Source: Gammaproteobacteria bacterium
GTDB lineage: Bacteria > Pseudomonadota > Gammaproteobacteria > JAJDOJ01
Reading direction: 5' to 3'
NCBI GenBank assembly: GCA_027030565.1
Contig: JALVEU010000325.1
Location: forward strand, 1 to 7,673
Length of the DNA: 7,673 nucleotides
This document shows, piece after piece, positions 6,020 to 7,673 of the stretch (within the stretch, counting starts at the first letter, position 1; every line of letters begins with the position of its first letter). Under the pieces are notes generated by a model that did not search any database, was not told the DNA's origin, and saw only the letters and a list, made by a program, of their open reading frames with translations. The translations under genes were made by a program, and so were the position numbers.

Positions 6020-6964
6020 ATGAAACAGTGGGGAATCTCAATGTGCTCCGGGGTGGCCCTCTCCCTGGCGGCATCGTGGGGCCATGCCTATGAGATGGGC
6101 ACGTACGAGTACGGGCTGCTCGTACCCAACGTCGTCCACAACGGGGTCAGCGACACCACCGCCGTGGGGCTCATCGCCGATGGATGCGGTGTTCCCGAGA
6201 TCGATGTGTACTGGACCTTCTTCGACAACAACTCCAAGCACGTCACCGATGGGGTCTTCAGGATGACCAACTCCGATGTCTACGCCTTCGTCTGGGCGGA
6301 GCACTCGGGACTGGGCCTGGAGGGCACACACGGGTATCTCACTTTCTTCGTCGACACCAATGGCGACGGTGCCCTGGATCCCAGGGACGTGCCGGCTGGC
6401 AAGTGCCTCGCGGCCGAGGCCTTCCACGTGGTGGCCGCGGACAACGATGTCGCCTACGTGCCCGTCTGGCCCGTACGGCCGTCCAATCTGAACGGGGGGC
6501 AGATTCCCGACCTCACGCTCCTGGACAAGACCACCCTGGTGACGCTGCAGGAAGGTGCCCAGGATCGGGTTGGCGCTGGGGGCAACGAGACGCTGGTCAT
6601 GCGTTATTCGATCAGCAACGGGGACACGACGGACATCGTCGTCTGGTCCGCGGAATCCATCGGTGGGCCGAACGTCCTCTACACCGTCAACATGTTCGAC
6701 GACGAGGAGAACCGCAAGTCCCTGAACTTCGCACTCCCCAACGAGGAACAGAACATCATCGACCCTGCCGCGATCACCGGGCGGCCGGCCGACTTCGTCA
6801 ATGGCTTCATCGAATGGGCGACGCCCGACGATGGCCTGGGTCAGTACACGAATACCGTGGGTGGGTTCGAAGGGGCCTCCGCCAACGGGATCGTCAGCTA
6901 CAGCGTGATCCGCAGCAGCAGCTTCAGCGCGCGGCAGACGGTGCTCAACCCACATCATCCCTGA
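6020..6964 (+). CDS. Predicted exported acidic protein with one EF-hand-like calcium loop, function unknown
   Basis: I do not recognise the family. The 314-residue product begins with a signal peptide: K2, a hydrophobic stretch at 11-20, cleavage likely after GHA at 23. The mature part is beta-rich, acidic and low in lysine. A single loop DTNGDGALDPRD at 112-123 has D112, N114, D116, D120 and D123 in the DxNxDGxxDxxD spacing of EF-hand or dockerin-type calcium sites. C56 and C129 are the only mature cysteines and could form a disulfide. The rest has aromatic and Asn-rich strands such as VYWTFFDNN (63-71), and the C-terminus ends in FSARQTVL. No transmembrane anchor, LPxTG or PEP-CTERM tail is present. 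GGGAGA at 6007-6012 with a 7-base spacer supports ATG 6020 over the open frame from 5915. It appears monocistronic, between a structured leader and a terminator. It may be a periplasmic or surface protein. Confidence 0.82.
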   Translation: MKQWGISMCSGVALSLAASWGHAYEMGTYEYGLLVPNVVHNGVSDTTAVGLIADGCGVPEIDVYWTFFDNNSKHVTDGVFRMTNSDVYAFVWAEHSGLGLEGTHGYLTFFVDTNGDGALDPRDVPAGKCLAAEAFHVVAADNDVAYVPVWPVRPSNLNGGQIPDLTLLDKTTLVTLQEGAQDRVGAGGNETLVMRYSISNGDTTDIVVWSAESIGGPNVLYTVNMFDDEENRKSLNFALPNEEQNIIDPAAITGRPADFVNGFIEWATPDDGLGQYTNTVGGFEGASANGIVSYSVIRSSSFSARQTVLNPHHP

Positions 6965-6989
6965 TCCCGCGCGGTTGGAGCGGGCATGG

Positions 6990-7015
6990 AAAAGGCGGGC
7001 CGCGGCCCGCCTTTT
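6990..7015. terminator. Perfect palindromic bidirectional Rho-independent terminator
   Basis: Arms GGCGGGCCG (6994-7002) and CGGCCCGCC (7003-7011) are flanked by AAAA (6990-6993) and TTTT (7012-7015), giving an uninterrupted 26 bp palindrome. Either strand reads as a GC stem followed by a T-run. It lies 25 bp after the stop at 6964 and 13 bp beyond the stop of the convergent ATP-grasp gene at 7029, so it can end both transcripts. Confidence 0.9.
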
Positions 7016-7028
7016 CCCGTTCGGCCCT

Positions 7029-7673
7029 CTAGCGGACGGGGGAGACCCGCAGCAGGTCCGGTGCAGTGACGATGTGGAGCCGGGCATGCGCCGCGCGCAG
7101 CGCTCCTTCCACCGCCTGCGGGTCCGGCCCGCGGGCAAACACGAAGCCGAGGTAGCTGTCCCCTTCGGGCAGTGGCACGAGACGGTCACCCTCCCGCTTG
7201 GTGATGTGGACGTCTTCGACGTACCGGATCTTATGTGCCTCCAACACCCCTTCCACCCGCCGCAGGATACCTGCGCGGGGCGTGGGGAGCATGAGGACCC
7301 CGGCCGCCTCGCCCGTGGTCTCGACGGGCAACGGGCGCCCTGCTGCATGGGCCGCCACCAGTTCCTCCAATCCATGACCGGTGCCGAAACGCAGGAGCTG
7401 CCCGCAGTGCCCGCCGATGGTGCGTGAGGCCACTTCCAGGATCCAAGGCCTTCCATGGGCATCCACGCGCAGCTCTGCGTGGATCGGGCCGTGCACCAGA
7501 CCGTAGGCGGCGCAGGCGGCTACCGTGGTCTCCAGCAGCCGTTGCCTCGTTGCGGCATCCACCCGCGCTGGCGTGATGTAGTACGTCTCTTCGAAGTAGG
7601 GTCCTTCGAGCGGATCCGGCTTGTCGAACAGCGCGAGCGGCTCGAGTCGGCCGTCCGTGAGCAGGGCCTCCAG
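7029..7673 (-). CDS. ATP-grasp ligase with L-amino-acid-ligase-type C-terminal domain (N-terminus outside window)
   Basis: The C-terminal 214 residues of a leftward gene; the frame is open to the right edge, so the start is not visible. The GTG at 7562 is internal, because family-like sequence continues upstream. Visible residue 16 onward gives FDKPDPLEGPYFEETYYITPAR, typical of carbamoyl-phosphate-synthase-like ATP-grasp proteins. HGPIHAELR (61-69) and ILEVASRTIGG (78-88) supply the acidic metal-binding residues E67 and E80 of the ATP site. Residues 120-200 (AGVLMLPTPRAGILRRVEG, then PLPEGDSYLGFVFARG) match the LAL_C2-type domain of L-amino-acid ligases. Such enzymes join a carboxylate to an amine through an acyl phosphate. 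The substrate cannot be read here. It is convergent with the gene at 6020 and shares the terminator at 6990. Confidence 0.88.
   Translation of the reverse strand: MEALLTDGRLEPLALFDKPDPLEGPYFEETYYITPARVDAATRQRLLETTVAACAAYGLVHGPIHAELRVDAHGRPWILEVASRTIGGHCGQLLRFGTGHGLEELVAAHAAGRPLPVETTGEAAGVLMLPTPRAGILRRVEGVLEAHKIRYVEDVHITKREGDRLVPLPEGDSYLGFVFARGPDPQAVEGALRAAHARLHIVTAPDLLRVSPVR

Noticed and set aside
6038..7462. 474-codon minus-strand open frame across the exported protein, terminator and ATP-grasp gene
   Set aside because: It crosses the perfect terminator palindrome and lies out of frame with the real ATP-grasp gene, and it shows no recognisable domain.

Overview
The window is GC-rich chromosomal DNA from a proteobacterium. 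PurB and NudF closely follow the gammaproteobacterial (E. coli-type) pattern, and the tandem rhodanese and DUF7931-type proteins suit a Chromatiales-like sulfur oxidiser. The genus is an inference from protein style and is not proven. No tRNA, rRNA, CRISPR array, insertion sequence or phage gene was seen. The content is mostly housekeeping, with several poorly characterised small genes.

Left part (1-1546): a partial, cysteine/histidine-rich small gene runs leftward off the edge. Its first ATG overlaps the ATG of the rightward nudF gene (ADP-ribose pyrophosphatase). nudF converges on a leftward three-gene unit, purB - DUF7931-like (phospholipase D-fold-like) - truncated secretin-like exported protein. 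Its genes are 5 bp and 8 bp apart, and the last ribosome binding site overlaps the preceding stop codon.

Centre (3462-5837): purB (adenylosuccinate lyase, which makes fumarate) and fumC (class II fumarase, which hydrates fumarate) are head to head. They are separated by 70 bp carrying a palindromic AGTATACT that offers a -10 hexamer to each strand. The two enzymes belong to one superfamily and are linked through fumarate. fumC is followed in the same direction by an exported tandem rhodanese whose first domain keeps its cysteine and whose second has lost it.

Right part (5838-7673): a 182 bp gene-free leader rich in inverted repeats precedes a predicted exported acidic protein of unknown function with one EF-hand-like calcium loop. 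A perfect 26 bp palindrome with A/T flanks then serves as a bidirectional terminator between this gene and a convergent, partial ATP-grasp ligase with an L-amino-acid-ligase-type C-terminal domain.

No complete novel defence or mobile system is visible. The items most worth a second look are the secretin-like gene without a secretion locus, the structured leader with its unknown exported calcium-loop protein, and the divergent purB/fumC promoter.
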